15,203 bases of DNA. Origin: Deltaproteobacteria bacterium. Lineage in GTDB: Bacteria > Desulfobacterota > Desulfarculia > Adiutricales > Adiutricaceae. Of the stretch, positions 14,656-15,203 are shown piece by piece; positions within the stretch are counted from its first letter, which is position 1, and the number at the start of each line of letters is the position of its first letter. The stretch is taken from NCBI GenBank assembly GCA_031278795.1, contig JAITJT010000082.1:1-15203 (forward strand), written 5' to 3'. The notes under the pieces were generated by a model, which saw nothing but the letters and a program-made list of their open reading frames with translations, searched no databases and had not been told where the DNA came from. The position numbers were made by a program, and so were the translations under genes.

Positions 14656-15203
14656 TTTTTATCTCCTCATGGAATAATTGACTAAAAAACAGAATATATA
14701 AGTAATATTAGATATAGTACAGCTTAATGATTTATTTATTATAAAATTTAATATCAAAGAATAGCTAGAGCTACCGTGGCCGCAGCTTAGCTGTTTTTAC
14801 GATTTTGGAAGTCTTCCTTAAGCATTATAGGGTAGGAAGACCTTGAAAGCAATTTTTCACGATTGTCGTGGCACCCCTAAAAAAGCCAAGCTCCCCCACC
14901 TTATTTATAGCGTGAAGAGGGCCCGGAGAGCGCCTGGCAAGGGCTTGGAGAGCCTATAAGGAGGCTAAATAATGGAGAAAATCTCCTTTGTTGGCGTTTT
15001 TTTGTCACTTTCGTGATTTAACTAAAAAAAAGAGCTGGGGGATTAGCATTTGGACTGGATAAAAAAATCTACCCCAAAGTGGATTAGCCCTTTGACGGTT
15101 TTAGATTTTCATGAAGGGGAGTTAAGTGGAAATATCTTGATTTAGCCAGAAAATGTGCCTAAATTCTTTGGAATATTTCCTCCCCTTGGGCCTGAGATGA
15201 GCC
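14656..15203. other. Right-hand spacer with small inverted repeats
   Basis: No large gene is visible. It holds GTCTTCC/GGAAGAC arms (14811-14817 and 14835-14841) overlapping the palindrome GGAAGTCTTCC, a CACGA/TCGTG hairpin (14858-14870), and a 14-codon frame at 14972-15016 (MEKISFVGVFLSLS). That frame has AGGAGG seven bases before its ATG, and the ribosome site lies in an AGCCT/AGGCT hairpin (14951-14966). A leader peptide for a gene beyond the edge is possible. Confidence 0.4.

Noticed and set aside
14866..14885. TGGCAC resembling a sigma-54 -24 element
   Set aside because: No TTGC at the required -12 position, and no other -24/-12 pair was found in the window.
1..15203. CRISPR arrays, tRNA or rRNA genes, insertion-sequence ends
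   Set aside because: No regularly spaced repeats, cloverleaf or terminal inverted repeats were seen on either strand.

Overview
The window reads as chromosomal DNA of a Gram-negative bacterium. Two envelope proteins support this: an exported VIT/von Willebrand A protein and a lipobox-bearing NlpC/P60-fold lipoprotein. A MlaF-type ABC ATPase and a CheZ-like protein fit as well. The bacterial enhancer-binding regulator and the CheZ motif variant would suit a Desulfobacterota (deltaproteobacterial) relative, but that is a weak inference. Genes fill only about 64 % of the window. Coding DNA from 2.7 kb rightwards is GC-rich, while the spacers and the first 2.5 kb are AT-rich. Long spacers, gene remnants and several proteins lacking normally essential residues suggest a slowly eroding, perhaps host-associated, genome.

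Left, AT-rich part (1-2.6 kb): an intact minus-strand AAA/SMC-like ATPase, followed upstream by an internally deleted copy and probably a third remnant. This is a decaying tandem family. A possible secretin tail lies at the very edge. Middle-left (2.6-7.7 kb): a PAS-AAA-Fis regulator of the sigma-54-activator family on the minus strand with a good sigma-70 promoter, a 1.2 kb spacer, then the only plus-strand gene, the VIT-vWA protein, closed by a strong terminator.

Middle (7.7-10.4 kb): a spacer with a foldable element and a 13-bp hairpin; a lipoprotein with an NlpC/P60 fold but no catalytic residues; and its long leader, which has alternative hairpins and an SD-preceded mini-ORF. A largely featureless spacer follows.

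Right (10.4-15.2 kb), all on the minus strand: a MlaF-like ATPase without its H-loop histidine overlapping a 4'-phosphopantetheinyl transferase; a CheZ-like protein with long disordered arms; and two tandem DJ-1/PfpI paralogs. Apart from the ATPase-transferase pair the genes appear to be single transcription units, so no pathway ties the window together. Its most distinctive content is the set of proteins with degenerate active sites (regulator, lipoprotein, ABC ATPase), the candidate regulated leader of the lipoprotein, and the unusual CheZ architecture.
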